Below, piece after piece: positions 25,033 to 33,433 of a DNA stretch of 64,000 bases. Each line of letters starts with the position of its first letter. Positions within the stretch are counted from its first letter, which is position 1. The position numbers and the translations under genes were made by a program. Under the pieces are notes generated by a model. It saw nothing but the letters and a program-made list of their open reading frames with translations, searched no databases and was not told where the DNA came from. Source of the DNA: Nitrospira sp. (lineage in GTDB: Bacteria; Nitrospirota; Nitrospiria; Nitrospirales; Nitrospiraceae); the NCBI GenBank assembly GCA_030653545.1, contig JAURZE010000015.1:1-64000 (forward strand). Direction: 5' to 3'.

Positions 25033-25932
25033 ATGGCACGGAAGAGCAATGGGTCACAGGCTTCAGTAGGGGTGATCGGCGGGAGCGGGTTGTATGACAT
25101 TGAAGGGCTGAAAGGTGTGCGCGATGTGCGGATCCGGACCCCGTTCGGCTCGCCGTCGGATGCGATCCGCGTGGGACAGTTGGATGGCGTGTCCATCGCG
25201 TTCCTTTCCCGGCACGGTCGAGGCCATCGATTGAATCCCGGAGAAATTAACTATCGCGCAAACATCTATGCGATGAAATCGTTGGGTGTGCAGCGAATCA
25301 TTTCTGTCAGCGCGGTTGGGAGCATGAAGGAGCTGATTGAGCCCGGCGACGTGGTGATCCCTGATCAGTTCATTGATCTCACGAAGCGGCGCGCCTCCAC
25401 GTTTTTTGAAGGAGGCATCGTGGCGCATGTCGCCTTCGGAGAACCGATTTGTGCGTCGCTGGCCCAGGCGCTGGCGGTTGCGGGTGAAGGGGTTGGCGCG
25501 CACCTTCATCGCGGCGGCACGTATCTGTGCATGGAGGGGCCGCAGTTTTCGACCAAAGCAGAGTCACGGCTGTATCGGCAATGGGGCGTAGATGTGATCG
25601 GGATGACCAATATGCCGGAGGCGAAGTTGGCGCGCGAAGCCGAGCTCTGTTACGCGACGATGGCGCTGGCCACGGACTATGATTGTTGGCATGAGACGCA
25701 GGAGGCTGTGACGGTGGAGGCGATTCTGGCCACGCTCCACCACAACGTGGCTTTGGCCAAGCAGATGCTCAAGGCCGTCGTGCCGTCTGTGGCCGAGGCT
25801 CCAGCCTGTCCCTGCCATCGGGCGCTGGATAATGCGATCGTGACTGCTCCAGCGGGCATCTCGGCCGCAGTCCGGAAGAAGTTCGGGATTCTTACGCGGC
25901 GTGTCTTCGGGCCAAAGAAAGGAGCGCGGTAA
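25033..25932 (+). CDS. mtnP: S-methyl-5'-thioadenosine phosphorylase MtnP
   Basis: The ATG at 25033 (MARKSNG) is chosen; the frame is open from 24988 with no sign of an earlier start. The product of about 299 residues belongs to the PNP/MTAP family: GVIGGSGLYDIE with the phosphate loop, HGRGHRLNPGEINYRANIYAMKSLGV, YLCMEGPQFSTKAESRLYRQWGVDVIGMTNMPEAKLAREAELCY with the NMPEAKLARE purine-binding segment. It cleaves methylthioadenosine (or adenosine) with phosphate to adenine and 5-methylthioribose 1-phosphate. A CPCH motif lies near the C-terminus. A PfkB kinase gene follows 3 bases later. Confidence 0.92.
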   Translation: MARKSNGSQASVGVIGGSGLYDIEGLKGVRDVRIRTPFGSPSDAIRVGQLDGVSIAFLSRHGRGHRLNPGEINYRANIYAMKSLGVQRIISVSAVGSMKELIEPGDVVIPDQFIDLTKRRASTFFEGGIVAHVAFGEPICASLAQALAVAGEGVGAHLHRGGTYLCMEGPQFSTKAESRLYRQWGVDVIGMTNMPEAKLAREAELCYATMALATDYDCWHETQEAVTVEAILATLHHNVALAKQMLKAVVPSVAEAPACPCHRALDNAIVTAPAGISAAVRKKFGILTRRVFGPKKGAR

Positions 25933-25935
25933 ACC

Positions 25936-26850
25936 ATGGGGAAGTTACTAGTGGTGGGTTCGGTTGCGCTCGATACGGTGAAGACACCGTTTGGAGAGGG
26001 GACCGATATTCTTGGAGGGTCCGCGACGTATTTCTCGACGTCGGCCAGCTTTTTTACGTCGGTCGCGCTGATCGCTGTCGTGGGAGATGATTTCCCCGCC
26101 CAGCACATTGCGTTTCTCAAGAGTCGTGGAATTGATCTGACGGGGTTGGAGCAGCGACCTGGGGCGACGTTTCGGTGGAAGGGGGAATACTCGCATCAAC
26201 TGAATGAGGCGAAGACGCTCGACACGAAGCTCAATGTGTTCGAAACCTTCCGTCCCAAGATTCCCGAGGCGTATCGTTCGCCCGATGTGCTGTTTCTAGG
26301 CAACATCGATCCCGAGCTGCAACTCGACGTCTTGCAGAAGGTCGAGCGCCCCGGCTTGGTCGCGTGCGACACGATGAATTTCTGGATCAACGGGAAGCGC
26401 GATGCCTTGTGGAAGGTCTTAGAGAAAATCGATATCCTGATCATCAATGACGGTGAGGCTCGCGCGCTGGGGCAAGATTCCAATCTGGTCAAGGTGGCCA
26501 AGCAAGTGTTGGCACGGGGCCCCAAGCATCTCATCATTAAGCGGGGGGAGTATGGCGTCCTGATGTTCAACGGGACGCAGGTGTTCGGCGCTCCCGCGTT
26601 TCCCCTGGAGGATGTGCGGGATCCCACTGGCGCCGGCGACACTTTTGCGGGCGGTTTCTTAGGCTATCTCGCCGCCACAGGAAATCGTTCTCCTGAGGCG
26701 ATGAAGCAAGCCATCATCTTCGGGAGCGTGATGGCGTCTTTTACCGTAGAATCCTTTAGTCTTGACCGTTTACGTATCCTGGATTACAAAGAGATTCAGG
26801 CGCGCTTCCAGGAATTCAAGCGATTGACTCATTTTGAGGATGTGTCGTAA
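25936..26850 (+). CDS. PfkB-family sugar or nucleoside kinase
   Basis: A 304-residue kinase of the PfkB (ribokinase) family. The signature DPTGAGDTFAGGFLGYL (about residues 233-249, catalytic Asp in GAGD) and the N-terminal LGGSATYFSTSA substrate loop are both clear. It phosphorylates a sugar or nucleoside; adenosine kinase and ribokinase are possible. The gene lies 3 bases after mtnP, and the next TPR lipoprotein begins within its stop codon (TAATG). The partnership with mtnP suggests a role in purine or methylthioribose salvage, an inference from context only. Confidence 0.87.
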   Translation: MGKLLVVGSVALDTVKTPFGEGTDILGGSATYFSTSASFFTSVALIAVVGDDFPAQHIAFLKSRGIDLTGLEQRPGATFRWKGEYSHQLNEAKTLDTKLNVFETFRPKIPEAYRSPDVLFLGNIDPELQLDVLQKVERPGLVACDTMNFWINGKRDALWKVLEKIDILIINDGEARALGQDSNLVKVAKQVLARGPKHLIIKRGEYGVLMFNGTQVFGAPAFPLEDVRDPTGAGDTFAGGFLGYLAATGNRSPEAMKQAIIFGSVMASFTVESFSLDRLRILDYKEIQARFQEFKRLTHFEDVS

Positions 26851-27542
26851 TGCCTGAGGGTGAACCGATTTGTGGACGAGAGCTGGGACGAGAGCCTCAG
26901 TACGGGCGCAGCCTGCTCGTAGGGGTCTGTCTGCTCATCAGCGCCTGTGCGGCTACGGACGAGGCGATTCAGAAATCTCAGGGCCATTATCAGGAAGGCA
27001 TCGCGTCGCTCAGCGGGGATCGGCAAAAAGCGTTCGTGTCGTTTCAGAAAGCCGTCCAGTTGAATCCGAAGAATAAAGAGGCGCGCTATGGCCTGGGCCA
27101 TGTCTATGCGATTCAGGGGAAATTAGCCCTGGCTGAAGAAGAGTTTCGAACCGCCATCCAGATTGACGACGCCTATTCAGAAGCGCATACCTATCTGGGG
27201 CAAGTGCTGGCCAGCCAGGAGAAGTGGGATGAGGCGATCCGGTCTTACCGGGCCGCACTCGCCAATCCTCTCTATGCCACTCCGGATTTGGCGCGGTTCC
27301 ATTTAGGCCGGGCATTGGCCCAACGGGGAGATTTCCAGGAGGCGATGGAGTCGTTGGAGGACGCGGTGGCCGCGAATCCGGCCAGTGTGCCTCCGGCATT
27401 GACCCATCTCGAACTGGGGCGCGTGTATTCCAAGTTGGGATATGCCGTCAAGGCGCGAGAGATTCTCAGTAAGGTGAAAGCGATGGATAAGGGCGGCGAG
27501 TATGCCGCGGCAGCAACAGAACTTTTGGCTCGGTTAAAGTAG
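26850..27542 (+). CDS. TPR lipoprotein, PilF/PilW-like
   Basis: A 230-residue outer-membrane lipoprotein candidate: lipobox LISAC after a signal helix, then four to five TPR units (YQEGIASLSGDRQKAFVSFQ, ARYGLGHVYAIQGKLALAEEEF, AHTYLGQVLASQEKWDEAIRSY, ARFHLGRALAQRGDFQEAMESLED). It resembles PilF/PilW, which helps the secretin assemble in type IV pili, but no pilus genes are in the window. Its ATG overlaps the PfkB stop (TAATG), and rodZ follows 10 bases later. TPR architecture is certain; specific role is open. Confidence 0.78.
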   Translation: MPEGEPICGRELGREPQYGRSLLVGVCLLISACAATDEAIQKSQGHYQEGIASLSGDRQKAFVSFQKAVQLNPKNKEARYGLGHVYAIQGKLALAEEEFRTAIQIDDAYSEAHTYLGQVLASQEKWDEAIRSYRAALANPLYATPDLARFHLGRALAQRGDFQEAMESLEDAVAANPASVPPALTHLELGRVYSKLGYAVKAREILSKVKAMDKGGEYAAAATELLARLK

Positions 27543-27552
27543 TCGAGGGCGT

Positions 27553-28479
27553 ATGGAATCGGTTGGTGAATTCTTTCGGCAGGTTCGTGAGACTAAGGGG
27601 CTGACCATCGATGAAGTCGCGGCGAAGACGCGCATTCGGTCAGATTTTGTCAAAGCCTTGGAGGATGGGAACTTTGCCAAGTTGCCCGATCAGGTCTTTG
27701 CAAGAGGGTTTGTTCGATCCTATGCGCGATCCCTGGGGCTCGACGAAGAAGATGCCATTCACCGGTTCGTCCAGTCAGCCGGGGCTTTTTATGAAAAGCA
27801 GGATGAGCGGGAGCGGTTGAAGGTTCGGCAGGTTGAAGAAGAGCGGAAGCGCCAAGCCAACCGGAAAGCGGTGGCGGTGGCGATCGGGATTGCGGTGTTG
27901 ACGCTCATTTTCTTGCTGAGCCGTGAGCAATCGTCGGTTTTGCGACGCAGCACCTCCGAGCTGACGTCGAATAAGCGGAGCGCTCAGGCGACAAAGGAAG
28001 CTGTTGAGCCAAGCACCCACCAGGATCCAGAGCCTATTCCCATTCCAGCCAAGTCCAGTGAAGTCGTACCTCCAGCCCCCACGAAGCCTGCGGTGGAGGG
28101 GCGTGCAGCTGAACCGGCAGGAAGCCATGCTCCGGTGGTTGCATCGAAGCCTGAGCCGGATCTCGTTTCAACGGCCTCGCCTGGCACGGATGGCCCGCTT
28201 GGTGGCATTTCAATCGAAGGTACTGGGCAGTCTTCCGACGGACAATTGGTCCTGGATCTTGAGGCCAATGAATTGAGTTGGGTTGTGGTTCAGATCGACA
28301 GCGGGAGTCCGCAGGAGGCATTGCTGCGCCCGGGAGAGAAAGCTCATTGGAAAGGGCAGGATCAATTCGTCCTAACGTTGGGCAATGCCGGAGGCGTAAA
28401 AGCTGAACTCAATGGGAAGCCGCTTAAGCCATTTGGTCCAAGTGGGAAAGTGGCTCGCGATGTGGTGATCAAGCGGTAA
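27553..28479 (+). CDS. rodZ: RodZ-like cytoskeleton-binding protein
   Basis: A 308-residue membrane protein with RodZ architecture. The cytoplasmic N-terminus is an HTH_25 domain (VGEFFRQVRETKGLTIDEVAAKT, ALEDGNFAKLPDQVFARGFVRSYA), followed by a charged helix, one membrane segment at about residues 106-122 (AVAVAIGIAVLTLIFLL), a Pro/Ser-rich periplasmic linker and a C-terminal DUF4115 beta domain (LVLDLEANELSWVVVQID, FVLTLGNAGGVKAELNGKPL). RodZ links MreB to the wall-elongation machinery. The order mutL to rodZ is compact and co-directional. Confidence 0.88.
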   Translation: MESVGEFFRQVRETKGLTIDEVAAKTRIRSDFVKALEDGNFAKLPDQVFARGFVRSYARSLGLDEEDAIHRFVQSAGAFYEKQDERERLKVRQVEEERKRQANRKAVAVAIGIAVLTLIFLLSREQSSVLRRSTSELTSNKRSAQATKEAVEPSTHQDPEPIPIPAKSSEVVPPAPTKPAVEGRAAEPAGSHAPVVASKPEPDLVSTASPGTDGPLGGISIEGTGQSSDGQLVLDLEANELSWVVVQIDSGSPQEALLRPGEKAHWKGQDQFVLTLGNAGGVKAELNGKPLKPFGPSGKVARDVVIKR

Positions 28480-28829
28480 GGCTGTAGTGTCGCTCATTCT
28501 GTTTCTCCTCAAGCGGAGTCCCGTCCATCAGGTCTCGTACCCACTTCCAAGTGTTCGCCCGCCATTGGCAGAGGCGATGACCAGAGCAGATTGGTCAGCC
28601 TCGATCTTTATTAGTTCTGGCATGGGGCAACAATGAGAGTTTGTGGCGCAAAGGTGTCACGACGAAGTCCAGTTGAGGATCTTGTCCGGATTGATCGCTG
28701 TAAGTGGCTCAAATAAGGCCTTTCATGTTGTGACTCTTGTGGCACGCCCCTTGATACATAGGCTGAACGTAACGAGGCGGAGGGAAGCGAGTTCAGGTGC
28801 TGTGAGTGGTCAAGAAGGAGTTGGATTTC
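28480..28829. other. Non-coding interval, 350 bp
   Basis: No convincing gene is seen between rodZ and the cytochrome promoter. Short frames exist on both strands but lack ribosome sites and good composition. There is no tRNA, repeat-family copy or strong hairpin followed by T residues. The 3' part leads directly into the TTGACA of the cytochrome promoter at 28830. Confidence 0.5.
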
Positions 28830-28859
28830 TTGACAAGAAATGAGCGCGGTTGCTATAGT
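28830..28859 (+). promoter_or_regulatory. Strong sigma-70-like promoter for the cytochrome c gene
   Basis: TTGACA (28830-28835) is a consensus -35 box. TATAGT (28854-28859) is a near-consensus -10 box. The spacer is 18 bases. A start near 28866 would give a leader of about 107 bases with heptamer repeats and the GGAGG ribosome site of the cytochrome gene. Confidence 0.75.
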
Positions 28860-28901
28860 CCGCCCGTTTAAGTGCATTCTTTTGGTACAGGTATTCTAAA
28901 G

Positions 28902-28929
28902 CCAGCGGCCAGCGGCCTGTGGCCTGTGG
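28902..28929 (+). repeat. Tandem heptamer repeats in the cytochrome leader
   Basis: Four adjacent heptamers occur: CCAGCGG twice (28902-28908, 28909-28915) then CCTGTGG twice (28916-28922, 28923-28929). They lie in the transcribed leader between promoter and ribosome site, about 30 bases upstream of GGAGG. They could bind a regulator or RNA partner, or be slippage products. Confidence 0.6.
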
Positions 28930-28972
28930 CCGAGTTCACGTGTGGTGGGTTCAACACAAAGGAGGACGTGCG

Positions 28973-29419
28973 ATGGGTTACTTCTCGAAGTTCTTGGGAA
29001 TCACTGCAGCCCTGATGCTCATGTCTGTGACGGTGGCGGGAGCCGCGGAAAGAGATCCGTTGAAGCCCCGTGTTCCAGCCGATCAGATGAGCGATGCAAA
29101 GGCTATGAAGAATCCGGTTGCTTCGTCTCCGGAAAGCATTGCCAAGGGTAAGGCGTTGTTCGAGGGCAAAGGCACCTGCTTCAATTGCCATGGAAAAGAA
29201 GGCAAGGGCGATGGACCGGCCGGCGCGATTCTGGATCCGAGCCCCCGGGACTTCACCAACTGCAAGTTCCACAAGAAGCGGAAAGACGGCGAGTTGTTCT
29301 GGGTCATCAAGAATGGCAGCGCGGGCACCGGTATGGTGTCTTTGATCCCTGCCGCCATCAACGAAGAGGAAGCCTGGAACATCATCAACTACGAGCGGAG
29401 CTTCTGCAAGGGCGAGTAA
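28973..29419 (+). CDS. Exported monohaem cytochrome c
   Basis: The ATG at 28973 follows an excellent AAAGGAGGACGTGCG ribosome site. The 148-residue protein has a signal peptide (MGYFSKFLGITAALMLM, cleavage near AGAAE), then a class I cytochrome c domain with one CFNCH haem motif (about 69-73). A distal Met is likely in GTGMVSL (about M121). A second cysteine pair (NCKFH, FCKGE) could form a disulfide. The periplasmic role is electron transfer. It has its own promoter and terminator, so it is an independent, probably well-expressed unit. The electron partner is not seen here. Confidence 0.9.
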   Translation: MGYFSKFLGITAALMLMSVTVAGAAERDPLKPRVPADQMSDAKAMKNPVASSPESIAKGKALFEGKGTCFNCHGKEGKGDGPAGAILDPSPRDFTNCKFHKKRKDGELFWVIKNGSAGTGMVSLIPAAINEEEAWNIINYERSFCKGE

Positions 29420-29446
29420 TTCCTTCAGAGGTTGCTGTGATTGAGA

Positions 29447-29488
29447 GAGAGGGGCGGGGGAGCGATCTCCCGCCCCTCTCGTTTTTTG
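29447..29488 (+). terminator. Rho-independent terminator after the cytochrome gene
   Basis: A GC-rich stem GAGAGGGGCGGG (29447-29458) pairs with CCCGCCCCTCTC (29469-29480), followed by GTTTTTTG. This is a classic intrinsic terminator 27 bases after the stop codon. Confidence 0.9.
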
Positions 29489-29701
29489 TTGAGACCGGCC
29501 TGAGCTGACTGCGTTAGCGAGGCCGGCGTCTTCCACTCCAGCGGCACCGCTGTCCTAAAAATCCACGTCTAGTTACTCGTCACTGGTTCCATGAACTGTC
29601 GGGGGAAGGCCTTCGTTACGGATGGAAGCTGGTCGGCGGCTGTGCACCACGCTGGACCGGCTGGAAATGTCTTCTAGGTCAGATAGCAGATGATAGAGAG
29701 C

Positions 29702-31582
29702 TTACTCGCCTCGAATCGCTGCGAGTTTACTCAGCACCAGACCAGAGGACGGATCTGTCTGTTTGAGCGGGGGGGTGATGAGAGGGCGTTGATCACTGCT
29801 GAATTGAGTCTTCGCCGCCCAGCTAACTTTCTGGCTCACGTACGCGGCTACTTCTGCTAGGGTGACGGACCCATCGCGATTTGAGTCGCTCTCTCCTCGC
29901 AGCGCGCGGAGCAGGTAGTACGTCATCAGTCCATGGCGGTGTTTGTCGTCTTCGAGGCCCTTGCTGAGGCTATCGCTGCTGATGATGCGGATCATTGATG
30001 AACCTGCTGAGTCCCAGCGGGGAGGGAGGTTTTTTATTTTGGGGTCGCTATGGAGTCTCGACACCATCCCGTCAAATAGCAGAATGGTCTGTTTCGCCTT
30101 GAGTCGTGCCAGCGCCGCTTCAAGATCCTTCAGCGGATAGAGGCGCGAAGTCGCGGTCGGGCTCCCCTCGTAGGGAACCAGGAGCACGTCTCCTGTATGG
30201 TTCACCAGAGCCTGGCCGGCGAAGTACACAATGACCACAGCGTCCTTGGACATATGCGGCGGGAGCCAGTCCAGGAGAGCTTCGTCGATATCCGGGCGTA
30301 AGGCTTTCCAGTCTTGTAGGAGGCGCACATTGGATGAAGGAACTCCCCCCAGGGCCTGAAAGTAGTTGGACACCATCTCTGCATCGAGTGACGCGAACTT
30401 GCGGGGGAGGAGTTGCTGGTCTCGGTAGGATCCGATTCCGATCGAGATCAGGTAGGTGTTGGGTTGGCGGAATTCCGTGGTGGAGACGGGGATTTGATCC
30501 ACGTCATCGGTTTTAATCCCGGTCGCTTGCATCACGACTGCCAACGTTTGTGATGGGGCCGCCTGGTGCGTGGCCGGTTCTTCGACCGTGACATGGAGTT
30601 CGGCTTTCTGCGGCTGCACGGAAGGCGGCAGAGTGGCCACAAACTCAATAGACTTGGTCTCTCCCGCTTGCAACGTCGGGACGGGAAGCACGGCTGACGG
30701 GAAATGCGTAATCAGCGCCTGACTGCCGGAGAGGGAGACGATGGCCTGCTGAATCGCCGTCGTGCCGACGTTCACAATATCAACGCGGACCCGGACGCGT
30801 TCACCGCCTTCCAAGACAAGGTTTCCATTTTCATCAAGGACCATCGCTTTAAAGCGGAGGGAAGAAGCCGCGGTCGCCGTTGCAGCCGGAGGCTGAGGCT
30901 TGCTTGTCGGGAGTCCCGCTGCAGGCTGGGGCAGCGTCGCCGGGGCGGAGGCCACTGCCGGCGCAGCCCCCTGGGTCGCTCCTCCGAAGGCTTGCCGAAC
31001 ATCCATCGAGACCTTCGCGGCAAAGTCGACAGAGGTGTCTTGGATAAATGGGTCGATGATGTAGTCGCAGTTGCGTTGGGTGGCCTCTAGGCGCAGTCGT
31101 TCTTGGCGTACGACCTTCACCTCGGATTCGCGCAAGACTTTCCCTGTGAGATCGTAGACCCGTGCGATGGCATTCAATTGAATATTCGCCGGGACGCGGT
31201 CGTAGACGTTGTCTTGCTGAAGTTTGAATGACCAATTCACCAGATCCACGCGCACCAGGGCTTCCGGAACTGCATCTTTGCTTCCGCCTCCTTCGTAGGA
31301 GACGGATTTGAATGTCCGATAGGCCCCTTCCACGAGAGCTTCTTCGAGTCGAGTTCCGAGCGGGACCTGCATGAGATGTCCGCATCCGTCGGTATACTCC
31401 GCCCGCAGATTTTTGATCGAAGCAGGGATTTCCAGCTTGACCGAGACGGGCAACGGATCACCCATTGGAGGAAACTCCAAGCGGCTCGCACATCCGACCC
31501 CAGTGATCAGGAAGAGCACCGTCAAGATGGTTCGAAGTGGCTTTCTGGGGGGGCTGGCGGGCATGGACAAGGAACCGTTCAT
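29702..31582 (-). CDS. Lipoprotein with catalytically degenerate caspase-like domain
   Basis: A 626-residue lipoprotein (lipobox GVGC, Cys about 31). Residues 40-200 form an unknown N-terminal domain; 245-350 look like an immunoglobulin-like fold (ERVRVRVDIVNVGTTAIQQA); 375-600 form a caspase-like (peptidase C14) fold, with the strand VVIVYFAGQAL and the LLFDGM strand. In caspases these carry YxSGHG and DxCxSG. Here Gln (about 457) replaces the His and Met (about 506) replaces the Cys, so it should be inactive as a protease. A perfect EF-hand loop DSNRDGSVTLAE (566-577) follows. It may be a calcium-responsive scaffold. Confidence 0.75.
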   Translation of the reverse strand: MNGSLSMPASPPRKPLRTILTVLFLITGVGCASRLEFPPMGDPLPVSVKLEIPASIKNLRAEYTDGCGHLMQVPLGTRLEEALVEGAYRTFKSVSYEGGGSKDAVPEALVRVDLVNWSFKLQQDNVYDRVPANIQLNAIARVYDLTGKVLRESEVKVVRQERLRLEATQRNCDYIIDPFIQDTSVDFAAKVSMDVRQAFGGATQGAAPAVASAPATLPQPAAGLPTSKPQPPAATATAASSLRFKAMVLDENGNLVLEGGERVRVRVDIVNVGTTAIQQAIVSLSGSQALITHFPSAVLPVPTLQAGETKSIEFVATLPPSVQPQKAELHVTVEEPATHQAAPSQTLAVVMQATGIKTDDVDQIPVSTTEFRQPNTYLISIGIGSYRDQQLLPRKFASLDAEMVSNYFQALGGVPSSNVRLLQDWKALRPDIDEALLDWLPPHMSKDAVVIVYFAGQALVNHTGDVLLVPYEGSPTATSRLYPLKDLEAALARLKAKQTILLFDGMVSRLHSDPKIKNLPPRWDSAGSSMIRIISSDSLSKGLEDDKHRHGLMTYYLLRALRGESDSNRDGSVTLAEVAAYVSQKVSWAAKTQFSSDQRPLITPPLKQTDPSSGLVLSKLAAIRGE

Positions 31583-31708
31583 GGAGTTCTCGCTCCGAGG
31601 GCTGGGGTTAATTTGGACGGGTCACCGTACCGGATTCAAAAGGTGAAAGCAACACGGAGCCGCCCATCTCTTGCGGCCTTGCGGCCACTCGATCTATGCT
31701 CGGTGCCC

Positions 31709-33433
31709 ATGCTGACTCTGGGGCTTTCCAATATGCGCGATGCGGCAGCCGCCCTCGTCCAAGACGGGCGGATTGTGGCGGCTGCGGAAGAGGAACGGTT
31801 CGTTCGCATCAAGCATGTGTCCGCCTTGCCCGTTCATGCGATTCGATACTGCCTGAAAGAAGCCGGACTTCGTCTCTGCGATCTCGACGCGGTGGCGGTG
31901 CCGTGGAAGTATTGGGAAGTCGGCGCGCGCGCAAGGTTAGCGTTCAGCGCGATGTTCCGCTCGCCCGAACTGTTTCGAGAGAAGGGCCGGCGGTCGATTG
32001 AGCGTCTGCGTCAGGAGTGGTGGGAACTGGCCTGGATGCGACGGAAGCTGAGTGAGCAGATCGACGGGACGCCATGCCCGCCTGTCACGTTCCTCGATCA
32101 TCACATGTGCCATGCTGCCAGCGCGTTTCTGGTCTCCCCATTTGAACAAGCGGCAGTCATGGTTGTCGACGGAGCCTCTGAGTCGCATTCGACCATGGTG
32201 GCGATGGCCGGCCGGCAACAGATTCAAGCGATCAGGCGCACGCCGCTTCCTCATTCCCTCGGCCAATTCTATGCTGCCATGACCGCATTTCTGGGGTTCA
32301 AGCCGGACCGCGATGAGTACATCGTGATGGGGCTGGCGGCGTATGGAGAGCCGCGTTATGCCGAGACCATTCGCCGACATATCCTTCGGCTGGTTCCCGA
32401 CGGAACCTTTACACTGAATACCACGTTGCTGGATTTCCATCTGGCGCGTGTCGGGATCTTTGTTCCCGGGTTGATCTCCTTGCTGGGGGCGGCGCGGCTA
32501 CCGGACGAGGAGGTGATGCAGCGACATCGCGATCTGGCCGCGAGCGTGCAGCTGGTGTTAGAGGAAGTCTTGCTGGCCTTGGCCCGCGCGCTTCGCATGA
32601 ACACGAAGGCTGATCAACTCTGCCTCGCGGGCGGAGTGGCCTACAATTGTGTCGCCAATAGTCGACTGTGTCGGGAGGCGGGCTTTCGCGAAATCTATAT
32701 TCCTCCCGCCGCCGGTGACTCCGGTGCCGCGATGGGTGCCGCGTTGTGGCACACGTTTCGGCGCGGGGCAATGACTCAGCGTCCGGTCATGACGACGGCC
32801 TATTGGGGGCCGCAGTTCAGTGAAATGGATTGTCAGACGACATTGCGGCGAGCGGGGTTACAGGCTCAGCGGTTAGGCGATGCGGCGTTGTGCGACCTCG
32901 TGGCCCAGGAGCTCTCAAACGGCAAATTAGTCTTCTGGTTCCAGGGGCGGATGGAGTGGGGGCCGCGGGCGTTGGGCAATCGCAGCCTGCTGGCCGATCC
33001 GCGCCGGGAGGACATTCGCGCGCTCATCAATGCCAAGGTCAAACAGCGTGAATTATTCCGTCCCTTTGCGCCCTCCGTGCTGGCAGAAGAAGCGGACGCG
33101 TATTTCGATGTGCCGGCCCCTTCTCCATTTATGATGTTGACGGTCTCTGTGAAGCCTAGTGCGAAAGGCATTATCCCGGCGGTGGTGCATGTGGACGGGT
33201 CGGCGCGAGTTCAAACGGTCGATCGGCAAGCCAATCCCCTCTTTCATCAATTGCTGCAGGCCTTCGCCCGGCGGACCGGGGTCCCGGTTCTCCTCAACAC
33301 CTCCTTTAATGTGCAGGAGCCGATCGTCTGTTCGCCGGAAGAAGCGGTTCGCTGCTTCCAGCGCACCGAGGTCGATTGGCTGGTATTGGGGAACCTGCTT
33401 GTGGCAAATCAGGCCGGTTCCCGCCTGCTATGA
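31709..33433 (+). CDS. Carbamoyltransferase (NodU/CmcH family)
   Basis: The ATG at 31709 (MLTLGLSNMRDAAAALV) starts the family's usual N-terminus; the frame is open from 31376 but without conserved sequence. The 574-residue enzyme has the NodU/HypF-like N-domain with the DHHMCHAASAF metal motif and the VVDGASESHSTMV segment, then the C-terminal domain with CLAGGVAYNCVANSRL, PPAAGDSGAAMGAA, and RMEWGPRALGNRSLLADP. These enzymes move a carbamoyl group from carbamoyl phosphate to a sugar or antibiotic hydroxyl. The gene overlaps the next membrane protein gene by 4 bases (ATGA), so surface-glycan modification is plausible. Confidence 0.9.
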   Translation: MLTLGLSNMRDAAAALVQDGRIVAAAEEERFVRIKHVSALPVHAIRYCLKEAGLRLCDLDAVAVPWKYWEVGARARLAFSAMFRSPELFREKGRRSIERLRQEWWELAWMRRKLSEQIDGTPCPPVTFLDHHMCHAASAFLVSPFEQAAVMVVDGASESHSTMVAMAGRQQIQAIRRTPLPHSLGQFYAAMTAFLGFKPDRDEYIVMGLAAYGEPRYAETIRRHILRLVPDGTFTLNTTLLDFHLARVGIFVPGLISLLGAARLPDEEVMQRHRDLAASVQLVLEEVLLALARALRMNTKADQLCLAGGVAYNCVANSRLCREAGFREIYIPPAAGDSGAAMGAALWHTFRRGAMTQRPVMTTAYWGPQFSEMDCQTTLRRAGLQAQRLGDAALCDLVAQELSNGKLVFWFQGRMEWGPRALGNRSLLADPRREDIRALINAKVKQRELFRPFAPSVLAEEADAYFDVPAPSPFMMLTVSVKPSAKGIIPAVVHVDGSARVQTVDRQANPLFHQLLQAFARRTGVPVLLNTSFNVQEPIVCSPEEAVRCFQRTEVDWLVLGNLLVANQAGSRLL

